Below are positions 18,656 to 27,397 of a stretch of 64,000 nucleotides of DNA, one piece after another (position 1 is the first letter of the stretch; every line of letters begins with the position of its first letter). The DNA is from Miltoncostaea sp036826475 (GTDB lineage Bacteria; Actinomycetota; Thermoleophilia; Miltoncostaeales; Miltoncostaeaceae). The notes under the pieces are model-generated. The model searched no databases. It was not told where the DNA came from and was given only the letters and a program-made list of their open reading frames with translations. The DNA lies in contig DAISWG010000007.1 of assembly GCA_036826475.1 (NCBI GenBank), forward strand, positions 14,865 to 78,864. Reading direction: 5' to 3'. The translations under genes and the position numbers were made by a program.

Positions 18656-18726
18656 ACGGTCAGACTCCCCGCCCGGACGGGATCGGATGCGGGCCCCGGG
18701 TCCCCCGGCACCGGCGGGACGCGGGC

Positions 18727-19056
18727 TCAGACCAGCTTGCGCACGATCAGGAAGTCGCCCTCCTGGTCCACGACCCGCTCGATGTCCAGGATCTCGTGGC
18801 CGGGCACCAGGACGAACTGGTCGGGGTCGCGGTGGATGCGGTCGAACCGCGACGGGGTCAGATGGATGCGCTCGCGGCAGTCCAGGCGCGAGCACTCGCA
18901 CAGGAAGGCGATCGGCGCGTCCGGATCGTCGTCGTCCTCCTCCCGGATCTCCTCGAGGGTCCGCTCGATGCGCCGGTTGAGCTCCTCCATGAGCTCCTCG
19001 TTCTGGCGCATCCGCCGCGCGCGCGGCGATGTGGGGTCGATGCCCTCGTCCGGCAT
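18727..19056 (-). CDS. Conserved hypothetical with CxCxxxxC motif
   Basis: 109 residues. The N-terminal half is a charged coiled coil (RMRQNEELMEELNRRIERTL), followed by CECSRLDC, three cysteines that could bind a metal, and a small beta domain (RFDRIHRDPDQFVLVPGHE). I recognise the general CEC...C-I-x-LT pattern from unannotated actinobacterial proteins but know no function. It precedes galactokinase on the same strand, with 12 bp between its start and the galactokinase stop... that is, the two lie tail to head. Confidence 0.55.
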   Translation of the reverse strand: MPDEGIDPTSPRARRMRQNEELMEELNRRIERTLEEIREEDDDDPDAPIAFLCECSRLDCRERIHLTPSRFDRIHRDPDQFVLVPGHEILDIERVVDQEGDFLIVRKLV

Positions 19057-19068
19057 TGCGCCATGACG

Positions 19069-20193
19069 CTACCGCACGACCTGCGCCCACGCGGGGCGGC
19101 CCGGATCCAACGGCGTCCAGCCGTCCGGCGGGGGGCCGTCCCACAGCGCGATCACGGTCCCGCCGAAGCCGGCGCCCATGATCCGCGCCCCCAGGGCGCC
19201 GTCGCGGTGCGCCGCCTCCCACGCCTCCTCCACGGCGGGCGTCGACACGGCGAAATCGTCGCGCAGCGACCGGTGGGAGGCGTCCAGCAGCGCACCCAGG
19301 GTGCGCAGGTCGCCGCGCCGAAGTGCGTCGGCGCCGGCGCGCGCCCGCGCGTTCTCGGACGCCACGTGCCGCACCCGCGCCGCCAGGGCGGGCGGGAGGG
19401 CGGCGGCCGCGTCGGCCTCCACGCCGTGCAGGTCGGGCAGGCCGAGCAGCCGGGCGGCCTCCGCGCACTCGTCGACGCGCTCCCGGTACCGGCCGTCGGC
19501 CACGCTGCGCCGCCCCGCGTCGCGCCCCGCGAAGCGCGCGGCGCCGATCGGGACGTCCCGGGTGTCGAGCGTGGCCATGTCGGCCAGCAGCGCATGGCCC
19601 TCGCGGGCCACCAGCACGGCCAGCTGGTCCATCAGGCCGGTGCGCACCCCCGCCCACTCCCATTCCACGCGCCGCAGGACCGCGGCGAGGAGGAACCGCT
19701 CCATCTCGGGCGCCCCCGCGAGCGCCAGCGCCGCGAGCGCGACCGCCGACCCCAGCGCCGCCGACGACGAGAGCCCGGCGCCCATGGGCAGGTCCGCGGT
19801 CACGGTGAGGCGCATCCCGGGGAGGGGCCCGGCCGCCCGCTCCATCTCCGCGAGCGTGCCGCGCACGTGGGCGCGCCAGTCGCCCGCGGCGGCCCCGGGG
19901 ATGGCGTCGAGGGCGAAGCGGTCCTCGGCCGCGACGTCCAGCGCCAGCACCTCGGCGGTCCGCTCGGCGGTCCGCTCGGCGGTCCGCCCGGCGGTCCGCT
20001 CGGCGGTGCGCCCGGCGGTCCGCCCGGCGGTGCGGACGCCCGTGACCGTGACGCCGCGGGCCAGCGCGAACGGCATCACCAGACCGCGCTGGTGGTCGGT
20101 GTGCTCGCCCAGGATGTTGGCCCGCCCCGGCGCGTGGGCCACCACCTGCTGCGGCGCCGCCCCGGCGCGCCGCCCCTGCGCCCGCTCCCCCAT
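19069..20193 (-). CDS. galK: Galactokinase (GHMP kinase)
   Basis: 374 residues from the ATG at 20193. Motif 1 is APGRANILGEHTDHQRG, the ATP loop is MGAGLSSSAALGSA, the catalytic Asp lies in GLMDQL, and motif 3 is GARIMGAGFGG. It should phosphorylate galactose at C1. Residues 54-81 are seven copies of RTA(G/E), encoded by a 12-bp tandem repeat and inserted after the second beta strand, where family members have a short turn. The insertion keeps the frame, so the enzyme may still be active with a longer surface loop. galT and galE are not nearby. Confidence 0.85.
   Translation of the reverse strand: MGERAQGRRAGAAPQQVVAHAPGRANILGEHTDHQRGLVMPFALARGVTVTGVRTAGRTAGRTAERTAGRTAERTAERTAEVLALDVAAEDRFALDAIPGAAAGDWRAHVRGTLAEMERAAGPLPGMRLTVTADLPMGAGLSSSAALGSAVALAALALAGAPEMERFLLAAVLRRVEWEWAGVRTGLMDQLAVLVAREGHALLADMATLDTRDVPIGAARFAGRDAGRRSVADGRYRERVDECAEAARLLGLPDLHGVEADAAAALPPALAARVRHVASENARARAGADALRRGDLRTLGALLDASHRSLRDDFAVSTPAVEEAWEAAHRDGALGARIMGAGFGGTVIALWDGPPPDGWTPLDPGRPAWAQVVR
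19952..20035. repeat. 12-bp minisatellite, seven units, inside galK
   Basis: Seven consecutive 12-bp units of (T/C)CGGCGGT(C/G)CG(C/G) differ by one to three bases each. They encode RTA(G/E) repeats on the minus strand. A unit length divisible by three keeps copy-number changes in frame. Confidence 0.9.
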
Positions 20194-20284
20194 GCCCGGA
20201 GTCGTACCCGCCCCGGCGGGAGCGTGCACGGCTTGCCGCGACCCCGGGGCGCTCCGTAGGCTCCCCGCCACGCCCCTCCCCGAC

Positions 20285-20602
20285 GTGCTCAGCGGCGCCC
20301 TCCGCGGCGGTGGGACCCTCCAGGACGGGAGGGCCGGCTATGCCCTCAAGGGCGAGCTGGACATGGCGGGCGGGGATGCGCTGGTGCGCCGCGTCACCGA
20401 GCTGGCGGCGGGCACGTCCGGCCCCATCGAGATCGACATGGCCGAGGTCGGGTTCATCGACTCGTCGGGCGTTCGGGCCCTGCTGCGCCTGCACGAGCGG
20501 GCGGTGTCGTCGGGGCGGGCGCTGCGCGTCCGCAACCTCAGCCCCGACGTCCGCCGGCTGCTCGACCTGATCGGCGTCACGGAGCTGCTGACGGAGGGCT
20601 GA
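20285..20602 (+). CDS. STAS-domain protein (anti-anti-sigma-factor type)
   Basis: 105 residues: GYALKGELDMAGGDAL, IEIDMAEVGFIDSSGVRALL (phosphorylatable Ser in the DSSG segment) and a final helix. This is the SpoIIAA/RsbV fold, an antagonist of HATPase anti-sigma kinases. The GTG at 20285 is the only suitable start, but no convincing ribosome site precedes it. Its 3' end overlaps that of the Vps62-like gene by 26 bp on the opposite strand. The likely partner is the kinase at 18257-18655. Confidence 0.8.
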   Translation: MLSGALRGGGTLQDGRAGYALKGELDMAGGDALVRRVTELAAGTSGPIEIDMAEVGFIDSSGVRALLRLHERAVSSGRALRVRNLSPDVRRLLDLIGVTELLTEG

Positions 20603-22475
20603 CGGCGCGGCGGGCCACCAGGTCGCCGTAGAGGAATGCCAGGGCGGCGCCCGCCAGCGGCATCGCGAACACGAACACCGCCGAGCTGACCGCGTTGATC
20701 GTGGCCAGCGGCAGCGTGGTGGTGAACATCAGGACGATCCCCAGCACGGGCCCCGTCGCGGCGCCCAGGATGTTCACCGCCGCCGCGATCGACGTCGTGC
20801 GCCACCACCTGCCGCGCACGAGGGTGCGGCTCCGCGCCAGCGCGTCGGCGGGGCGCGCCCCCTCCAGCGCCGTCACCTGCACCGCCACCGCCCAGCGCCC
20901 CAGCAGCCACACGGCCACGGGGATGCCGACGATCGTCAGCGCCAGCACGCCCACCAGCACCGTGACGCGGAGCGCGGTGCGCATGAGCCGGCCCGCCGCC
21001 CGGCCGAGCAGGAAGTAGGCCCTCCGGATCGAGGGCGGGCGGCCCTCCTCCACCTCGTCCAGCACGATCGCCACCCCGCCGACCACGAGCGTCGCGGCCA
21101 GCACGTGCCCGGCGCCGGCCACCAGGAGCGCGAGGGCGATCGAGACCAGGCTGTCGGTGCCGGCGGTCGCGACCAGGTCGCCCAGCGGCGTGAGGCCGAA
21201 CACCACCTGCTGGACGGCCACCTCGATGATCGCCGCCGGCAGGAACAGCACGCCGATGGCCACCAGCACGCGTCTGCGTTCGCGATAGACCCGCAGGGCG
21301 GCGGTCAGCATCTGCCCCGCGGCCCGCCGTCGCCGGATGGGGTGCGGGATCCGGGGCCGCCACGCCGTGGACCTCACCGCGGCCCCCGCCGTGGTGATCA
21401 GCCCCAGCACCATCAGGAGCAGCACCACCGGCGACGAGACCGCCGTGTAGATCTTGCCCCCCAGGTCCACGACCGCGCAGAAGGCGCCCGTGGCCGTGGG
21501 CCCCAGGCTCGTCCCGCTCGGGACGGCGAAGCTGCCATCGCGCAGGGAGTCCTGCCAGGCGATCGGCGCGCCCCACTCCTTCTTGGTGCGCGGCCCCGGC
21601 GGCGCGTCGTACGGGGGCGTGTCGAACTCGCCCCACCGCCCCTGGAAGAGCAGCCACGCGTCGGGACCCTCCGGGTCGACCTCCCCCGGGGGCAGCAGCC
21701 GCGCCCGCGTCTGCAGCGCGGTGCCGGGCGCCCGCGTGTCGTCGCACCCGAAGCCCTCGTCGGCGTTGCGCCCCAGGAACAGATCGGAGGTGTAGAAGTT
21801 CGCGTGCGAGCCGGCGGCCGCGTAGACGACGGGGTGGTCGCCGCGGCGCTCCAGCTTGCCGCCGTCCCAGTCGGCGCGCTCGCCGCCCGAATGCTGCGAG
21901 TAGCCGGCCTCGACCGGCGCGGTCCGCAGCGCCTCCTGCGCGGTGGGCACGTCCCACACCAGCTGGACGAACTCCCAGTCGCCCTCGTGGGTGTTGACGT
22001 AATCGTCGAAGTACCAGAACAGCCAGTACTGGAGGGCCAGGCGCCCGGGGGCCGAGGGGTCGGTGGCCACGTGGGCGTACGCCACGTCCGGCTGGTCCGC
22101 CCCGAGGCGGTCGAAGTCCTTCTCGAACGTGCACCCCGGCCGCCGCGGGTCGCCGTGGAAGTCGAGCGACGTCGCGGGACCCAGGCCGACGATGTCGGCC
22201 ATCCCCGGCGCCTGCTCCACCACCGTCCCGTCGTCGCCGCGCAGCACGACGCCCTCGGCGTCCAGGACGGTCTCGACGGGCACGGGCCGGTAGGCTTCGC
22301 CGTCCTTGTCGCAGGCGCCGTCCTGATCGCGGACCACCACGATCGGGGCGTACCGCTCGGCGAGCTCGCGCGCGGCGTCGTCGCCCTGGGCGGCGGCGGG
22401 CGCGGCGACGGCGGCGAGGGCGGCGAGGGCGGCGAGGACCGCGAGGAGCGGTCCGCGAAGACGGCGGGCGGGCAC
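20577..22475 (-). CDS. Exported Vps62/DUF946-like domain fused to a multi-pass membrane domain
   Basis: 632 residues. A signal segment (LLAVLAALAALAAVAAPAAA) is followed by a 300-residue domain with YAPIVVVRDQDG, NTHEGDWEFVQLVWD, SQHSGGER and VVYAAAGSHANFY, the hallmarks of the Vps62/DUF946 family. A 250-residue membrane part follows, with about six helices resembling the glycerophosphodiester-phosphodiesterase membrane domain (DALARSRTLVRGRWWRTTSI). The first part would be external. GTG at 22475 was chosen; a TTG 13 codons upstream is possible. Function unknown; it diverges from an OsmC-like gene. Confidence 0.72.
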   Translation of the reverse strand: MPARRLRGPLLAVLAALAALAAVAAPAAAQGDDAARELAERYAPIVVVRDQDGACDKDGEAYRPVPVETVLDAEGVVLRGDDGTVVEQAPGMADIVGLGPATSLDFHGDPRRPGCTFEKDFDRLGADQPDVAYAHVATDPSAPGRLALQYWLFWYFDDYVNTHEGDWEFVQLVWDVPTAQEALRTAPVEAGYSQHSGGERADWDGGKLERRGDHPVVYAAAGSHANFYTSDLFLGRNADEGFGCDDTRAPGTALQTRARLLPPGEVDPEGPDAWLLFQGRWGEFDTPPYDAPPGPRTKKEWGAPIAWQDSLRDGSFAVPSGTSLGPTATGAFCAVVDLGGKIYTAVSSPVVLLLMVLGLITTAGAAVRSTAWRPRIPHPIRRRRAAGQMLTAALRVYRERRRVLVAIGVLFLPAAIIEVAVQQVVFGLTPLGDLVATAGTDSLVSIALALLVAGAGHVLAATLVVGGVAIVLDEVEEGRPPSIRRAYFLLGRAAGRLMRTALRVTVLVGVLALTIVGIPVAVWLLGRWAVAVQVTALEGARPADALARSRTLVRGRWWRTTSIAAAVNILGAATGPVLGIVLMFTTTLPLATINAVSSAVFVFAMPLAGAALAFLYGDLVARRAVSPPSAAP

Positions 22476-22593
22476 GGCGGGCAGCTTCGGGCACGCGCCC
22501 GCCCGGGGCAAGACGCACGGCGGACCGGTATAGGATGCGACGACCGTAATCCCGCGATTCCTGACACCTTTTTCCACGAATAGGAGCGGATCA

Positions 22594-23154
22594 GTGTCCA
22601 CGGCTGAGATCCCGGTCGACAACGGCGTCAACGTCGAGGCCCTCCTCGGCGTCCGCGAGGCCCTCGCGGACACCCCCGACATCGCGCAGTTCCAGTGGCG
22701 CGCCACCACCTCCTGGGTGCGCGGCACGCACAGCCAGTCGAGCATCGAGTCGTTCTACGGCTTCGGCGACGAGCAGCAGCACAAGAACACGTTCACCTAC
22801 GACGCGGACCACCCGCTCGCCTTCGCGGCCGAGGACAACGGCGTCACGCCCGTCGAGTACGTGCTGGTGGCCCTCGGCAGCTGCCTGACCGCCGGCGTCG
22901 CCGCGATCGCGCAGCAGCGCAAGATCCAGCTCAACTCCGTGAGCGCCACGATCACCGCCGAGATGGACCTCCACGGCATCCTCGGCGCCGACCCGGACGT
23001 CCGCAACGGGTTCAGCTCCATCAGCGTCGCGTACGACATCGACGCCGAGGGCGACCAGCAGGCGCTCGAGGCCCTCGTCGCGCAGTCCCAGAAGCGCTCC
23101 GCGGTGTTCGACGTGCTCACCAACCCGACGAACATCTCCGTCACGGTCAACTGA
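22594..23154 (+). CDS. OsmC/Ohr-family protein lacking the second cysteine
   Basis: 186 residues with the OsmC fold: FQWRATTSWVRGTHS, a VEYVLVALGSCLTAG segment carrying the first catalytic cysteine, and LNSVSATITAEMDLHGILG. The usual C-terminal CPVS segment is replaced by KRSAVFDVLTNPTNISV, so the resolving cysteine is missing. It therefore belongs to the OsmC-related branch whose peroxidase activity is doubtful. GTG start behind AGGAGCGGA. The next gene, a flavoprotein, begins 17 bp after its stop. Confidence 0.85.
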   Translation: MSTAEIPVDNGVNVEALLGVREALADTPDIAQFQWRATTSWVRGTHSQSSIESFYGFGDEQQHKNTFTYDADHPLAFAAEDNGVTPVEYVLVALGSCLTAGVAAIAQQRKIQLNSVSATITAEMDLHGILGADPDVRNGFSSISVAYDIDAEGDQQALEALVAQSQKRSAVFDVLTNPTNISVTVN

Positions 23155-23171
23155 GCGCCTCGTCCGCAGCG

Positions 23172-24419
23172 GTGCCGCACGTCCCGGTCGTCGTCGTCGG
23201 CGCCGGGCACTGCGGCCTCGCCACGAGCCGGCACCTCGCCGCGCGCTCGATCGACCACGTGGTCCTCGAGCGCGGCGAGGTGGCCAACTCGTGGCGCACG
23301 GAGCGCTGGGACTCCCTGCGCCTGCTGACGCCGAACTGGCTCAGCAGGCTGCCGGGGCAGGCGTACGCCGGCGACGACCCGGACGGCTACATGACCGTCC
23401 GGGAGGTGGTCGAGTACATCACCGCCTATGCGGCGGACGCGCCGGTCCGCACCAACACCACCGTCCGGACGGTCCGCCAATCGGGCGCCGGATTCCTGGT
23501 GGAGACGGACGACGGGTCGTGGACGGCCGACGCCGTCGTGGTGGCGTCCGGGGCGTGCAACGCGCCGTCGCTACCGGCCGTGTCGGCCGAGCTGCCGGCG
23601 GACGTCCCCTCCCTCACAGCTTGGGGGTACCGCAACCCGGACCAGGTCCCCGAGGGCGGCGTGCTGGTGGTGGGCGCCGCCGCGAGCGGCATCCAGATCG
23701 CCGACGAGCTGCTGCGGGCCGGCCGCGACGTGACCGTCGCGGTGGGCGAGCACGTCCGGGTGCCGCGCCGGTACCGGGGCGCCGACATCCTCTGGTGGAT
23801 GGAGGAGGCCGGCGTCCTGGGCGAGCCGTGGACCGAGATGGACGATCTGGTGCGCGCCCGCAGCATCCCCTCGATGCAGCTCACCGGCGGCGGCGGGACC
23901 CTCGACCTGAACGCTTTGACCGCGCGCGGCGCCCGCCTGGTGGGCCGCCTCCAGACGATCCGCGACCGCCGGCTGCTGTTCTCGGGCTCGCTGCGCAACG
24001 TCTGCGCGCTGGCCGACCTGAAGCTGGAGCGCCTGCTCGACACCCTCGACGCGTGGGCGCTCGAGACCGGCGTGGACGCGCCGCCGCCGGAGCGCTTCCC
24101 GCGGACCGCCGTCCCGGACGACCCGGTCACCGAGCTGGACCTCGCGCGGGACGGCATCCGCAGCGTCCTCTGGGCGACGGGCTACCGGGCCGAGCTCTCC
24201 TGGCTCGAGGCGCCGGTCCTCAACCCGCGCGGACGCCTGATCCACGACGGCGGCGTCACCCGCGTGCCCGGGCTCTATCTCATGGGGATGCCGTTCCTGC
24301 GTCGCCGCAAGTCGACGCTCATCGACGGCGCGGACGCCGACGCCCGCGACCTGACGGAGCACCTGGCCGCCCACCTCGATGCGGTCGTCCGCGGTGAGGG
24401 CGTGGCGGCGGCCGGCTGA
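23172..24419 (+). CDS. FAD-dependent NAD(P)-binding oxidoreductase (CzcO/FMO-like)
   Basis: 415 residues with two Rossmann motifs: VVVVGAGHCGLATSRHLA (FAD) near the N-terminus and VLVVGAAASGIQIADELL (NAD(P)) near residue 170. ERGEVANSWR and WDSLRLLTPNW are typical of flavin monooxygenases of the CzcO/TrkA-N-like group, and ATGY appears near the end (LWATGYRAEL). GTG at 23172 follows the OsmC-like gene closely; a CTG overlapping its stop is a less likely start. The pair suggests an oxidative-stress or organic-hydroperoxide context. Confidence 0.82.
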   Translation: MPHVPVVVVGAGHCGLATSRHLAARSIDHVVLERGEVANSWRTERWDSLRLLTPNWLSRLPGQAYAGDDPDGYMTVREVVEYITAYAADAPVRTNTTVRTVRQSGAGFLVETDDGSWTADAVVVASGACNAPSLPAVSAELPADVPSLTAWGYRNPDQVPEGGVLVVGAAASGIQIADELLRAGRDVTVAVGEHVRVPRRYRGADILWWMEEAGVLGEPWTEMDDLVRARSIPSMQLTGGGGTLDLNALTARGARLVGRLQTIRDRRLLFSGSLRNVCALADLKLERLLDTLDAWALETGVDAPPPERFPRTAVPDDPVTELDLARDGIRSVLWATGYRAELSWLEAPVLNPRGRLIHDGGVTRVPGLYLMGMPFLRRRKSTLIDGADADARDLTEHLAAHLDAVVRGEGVAAAG

Positions 24420-24429
24420 GCGCCGCGGC

Positions 24430-24669
24430 TCAGAAGTTCCACCACTCGTCGTCGTCCGACAGCGCCGCGGCCTCCTCGCCCGGACCGGACGCGACCGGGG
24501 CCAGGGCGTCGGTGGGGACCACGAACACCGATCCCAGGAGCTGCACGGCGCAGTGACGCTCCCCCACCTTCACGATCTCCACCTCGTCGCCGGGGGCGAG
24601 CACGGAGAGGCTGCCGGCGCGCATGCGCGTCCGGCGCGTCACGATGGCCTTGTCGCCCGGTGCCAGCAT
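24430..24669 (-). CDS. Small hypothetical beta-rich protein
   Basis: 79 residues, converging with the flavoprotein gene. KAIVTRRTRMRAGSLSVLAPGDEVEIVKVGERHCAVQLL predicts an SH3-like barrel, and the tail is acidic and ends DDDEWWNF. I do not recognise a family. An internal ATG (MRAGSLSV) is an alternative start. Confidence 0.5.
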   Translation of the reverse strand: MLAPGDKAIVTRRTRMRAGSLSVLAPGDEVEIVKVGERHCAVQLLGSVFVVPTDALAPVASGPGEEAAALSDDDEWWNF

Positions 24670-24782
24670 CCGATCGCGACATACCCGGTGCGGGGATTCC
24701 CGCTCACCCGGCGGGCGCGGCCGGACGTCGGCCCCGGCCGGGGTTGCGGAGCCGGCGCCCCGCGGGTTCCGATCACACCCTG

Positions 24783-26627
24783 ATGGCGCACCCCGATCCG
24801 CCCGCCGCGCAGACGCCCGACCCGACCAGCACCGCCGAGGAGCGGCTGCGGCTGCTCAACGCCGTGTCGCTCGAGCTCGACAAGGAGCTCGGCGCCGACG
24901 AGCGCCTCCGGCGCCTCATGCAGCTGCTCGTGCCCGGCCTGGCCGACCTGGCCACGGTGCGGATGCGGGTGCCCGGCGCGGCCCGCTCGCGCCTGGCGGC
25001 GGTGGCCCACCGCGACCCGGCGCTGGAGCGCGTCGCCTCCCGCCTCTACGGCCGGTGCTGCGCCGGGCCGGAGGTCCCGGGCCCCGAGCGCGTGATCGCG
25101 CGCGGCGAGCCGGAGATCGTGGAGGAGGTGACCGACGCGGCATGGGTCCGATGGGCGCCCGACGCCGAGGCGCTCGCCGACGTGCGCGCGCTCGGGAGCC
25201 GCTCGTGGCTGTGCGTCCCCCTCACGGCGCGGGGCGCGGTGATCGGGTGCCTCTCCCTTCAGCGCGGCGCGGGCCAGCCGCCGTACGACGCCGATGCGCT
25301 CGCGCTCGCCGGGGACATCGGGCGGCGCGCCGGCCTCGCCGTCGAGAACGCGCGCCTGTTCGAGGGCGAGCGGGCGATGGGCGCCGCGATCGAGCGCGCC
25401 CGGGCGCGGGAGGAGCTGCTGCGGCGGGTGACCGCCGCGCTGTCGCGCGCGGTCACCGCCGAGGAGGTCGCCGACGTCATCGTGGACGACTGCATGGCGG
25501 CGCTCGGGGCGCTGGCCGGGGTGGTGGCCGTCCGGGAGGGCGCGACCGTCACGGTGGCCGCCGCGCGCGGCTATCCGCCCGACGTGCTGCGGGTGGGCTC
25601 GCCCATCGCCCTCGACGGCCGCCTGCCGCTGCCGTGGGTGCTCCGCACCGGCGAGCCGCGGTGGCTCGAGACGCGCGACGACTGGCTCCGCGACTTCGAC
25701 GCGCCGTCGAGCGGGCTCGGTCCCGTCGGGGTCGGCGTGCCGCTGATCGTGGAGGGGCGGGTCATCGGCGCCATCGCGTTCCGGTTCGAGGGCACGGAGC
25801 GGCGCTTCACGGGCGGCGAGCGGCGCCTGGTCGAGACGTTGGCCGAGCTGTGCGCGCAGGCCCTCGACCGCGCGCGGCTGTTCGACGTGCAGCGCTCGGC
25901 GGCGGAGCTGCTGCAGCGGCGCCTGCTGCCGGCGGCCCTGCCCGACGTCCCGGGGATGGAGGTCGCCGTGCGGTACCTGCCCGCCGCCGCCGGCCTCGCG
26001 GGGGGCGACTTCTACGACTGCGTCGTGCGTCCCGACGGCGTGGTGGGCGTCATCGTGGGCGACGTGGTGGGCCACGGCGTGGAGGCGGCGTCGGCGATGG
26101 GCCAGCTGCGCTCCTCGTGGCGCATCCTCCAGCAGCTGCGGGTGACGCCGGAGCGTGCCCTCGAGCACCTCGACCGCTTCGCCGCCGACGTCGAGGGCGC
26201 CGCGGCCGCGACCGCCGCATGCCTGGACGTGCGGGCGGACGGGACGGTCTCGTACGCGTGCGCCGGCCACCCCCCGCCGCTCCTCGCGCCGCGGGACGGC
26301 ACCGCGCGGTTCCTCATGGACGGCCGCAGCACCCCGCTCGGCATGGGCCTGTACCGCGTCTCCGCCGGGACGGCGCCGTTCGCGCCCGGCGACGTCCTGG
26401 TGCTCTACACCGACGGGGTGATGGAGCGCCGGGGCCTCGGGATCGACGTGGGCCTGGAGCGCCTGCGCCGCGTCGTGGGCGACGCCGCCGGCCTGCCGCT
26501 GGAGGAGCTGCTCGACGCGGTGGTGGCCGGGATGGCGCCGGGCGGCGCCGACGACCGGGCCCTCCTGGCCCTGCGCCGCACCCCCGCGGGCGGCCGCGCG
26601 AGCGAAACCCTGGATAAGATGGGGTAA
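24783..26627 (+). CDS. GAF-GAF-PP2C (SpoIIE-type) phosphatase
   Basis: 614 residues: GAF 1 at about 15-195 (SWLCVPLTARGAVIGCLSL), GAF 2 at about 215-375 (GVGVPLIVEGRVIGAIAF) and a C-terminal PP2C/SpoIIE domain with metal-binding acidic residues (GGDFYDC, VGDVVGHGVEA, VLYTDGVMERR). It should dephosphorylate a STAS anti-anti-sigma factor after GAF domains sense a ligand. The ATG at 24783 was chosen as the first start after the divergent promoter region. Together with the kinase at 18257 and the STAS protein at 20285 it completes a possible partner-switch set. Confidence 0.85.
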   Translation: MAHPDPPAAQTPDPTSTAEERLRLLNAVSLELDKELGADERLRRLMQLLVPGLADLATVRMRVPGAARSRLAAVAHRDPALERVASRLYGRCCAGPEVPGPERVIARGEPEIVEEVTDAAWVRWAPDAEALADVRALGSRSWLCVPLTARGAVIGCLSLQRGAGQPPYDADALALAGDIGRRAGLAVENARLFEGERAMGAAIERARAREELLRRVTAALSRAVTAEEVADVIVDDCMAALGALAGVVAVREGATVTVAAARGYPPDVLRVGSPIALDGRLPLPWVLRTGEPRWLETRDDWLRDFDAPSSGLGPVGVGVPLIVEGRVIGAIAFRFEGTERRFTGGERRLVETLAELCAQALDRARLFDVQRSAAELLQRRLLPAALPDVPGMEVAVRYLPAAAGLAGGDFYDCVVRPDGVVGVIVGDVVGHGVEAASAMGQLRSSWRILQQLRVTPERALEHLDRFAADVEGAAAATAACLDVRADGTVSYACAGHPPPLLAPRDGTARFLMDGRSTPLGMGLYRVSAGTAPFAPGDVLVLYTDGVMERRGLGIDVGLERLRRVVGDAAGLPLEELLDAVVAGMAPGGADDRALLALRRTPAGGRASETLDKMG

Positions 26628-26691
26628 TGGGAGGTTCAGGGCGCGCGCCCGGCCCGCCCCCCGGTTCATCCACCACGCTCGAGAGGTCAGC

Positions 26692-27354
26692 ATGGCACTG
26701 CAGCTCAACGACACGGCGCCCGACTTCCAGGCCGAGACGACCGAGGGCCCGATCAGCTTCCACGAGTGGATCGGCGACTCCTGGGCCGTGCTGTTCTCGC
26801 ACCCGAAGGACTTCACGCCCGTCTGCTCGACCGAGCTCGGCTACATGGCGAGCATCAAGTCCGAGTTCGACGCCCGGGGGGTCAAGATCATCGGGCTGTC
26901 GATCGACCCGCTCGACCGTCACGAGGAGTGGTCGAAGGACATCGAGGACATCGTGGGGACGGCGCCCAACTACCCCATCGTCGCCGACACGGACTTCACG
27001 GTCGCGAAGGCCTACGGGATGCTGGCGGCGGAGGTCGAGGGCGACCCGGTCGGCCGGACGCCGGCCGACAACCAGACGGTCCGCAACGTGTTCGTCATCG
27101 GGCCGGACAAGAAGATCAAGCTCATCCTCGTCTACCCCATGACCACGGGGCGCAACTTCGACGAGGTGCTCCGCGTCATCGACTCGCTCCAGCTCACCGC
27201 GAACCACAAGGTCGCGACGCCGGCGCAGTGGCAGCAGGGCGACGACGTGATCATCGCCGGGTCGGTCAACAACGACCAGGCCAAGGAGATCTGGCCCGAG
27301 GGCTGGAAGGAGCCGAAGCCCTACATGCGGGTGGTCCCGCAGCCGGGCTCCTAG
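26692..27354 (+). CDS. 1-Cys peroxiredoxin
   Basis: 220 residues of the AhpC/TSA superfamily, 1-Cys (Prx6) group: HPKDFTPVCSTELGYMA with peroxidatic Cys45, and the long C-terminal dimerisation domain of that group (PAQWQQGDDVIIAGSVNN, WPEGWKEPKPYMRVV). It reduces hydrogen peroxide and alkyl hydroperoxides. GAGGTCAGC precedes the ATG. A strong hairpin terminator follows. It lies among several other redox genes (OsmC-like, flavoprotein, Rrf2). Confidence 0.93.
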   Translation: MALQLNDTAPDFQAETTEGPISFHEWIGDSWAVLFSHPKDFTPVCSTELGYMASIKSEFDARGVKIIGLSIDPLDRHEEWSKDIEDIVGTAPNYPIVADTDFTVAKAYGMLAAEVEGDPVGRTPADNQTVRNVFVIGPDKKIKLILVYPMTTGRNFDEVLRVIDSLQLTANHKVATPAQWQQGDDVIIAGSVNNDQAKEIWPEGWKEPKPYMRVVPQPGS

Positions 27355-27362
27355 GTCGGTCC

Positions 27363-27389
27363 GGGCCCGCCCCCCACGGGGGCGGGCCC
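27363..27389. terminator. 12-bp hairpin after the peroxiredoxin gene
   Basis: GGGCCCGCCCCC-cac-GGGGGCGGGCCC is a perfect 12-bp stem with a 3-nt loop between the convergent peroxiredoxin and HbpS-like genes. It lies 8 bp after each stop codon and is symmetrical, so it should work in both directions. Confidence 0.7.
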
Positions 27390-27397
27390 GCGTCGCC

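Noticed and set aside
19952..20035. CRISPR-like direct repeat
   Set aside because: Units are 12 bp, contiguous without spacers and encode part of galactokinase in frame.
22473..22745. Longer N-terminus of the Vps62-like protein reaching 22745
   Set aside because: It would overlap the OsmC-like start on the opposite strand, and the extra residues lack a signal peptide; GTG at 22475 gives a clean one.
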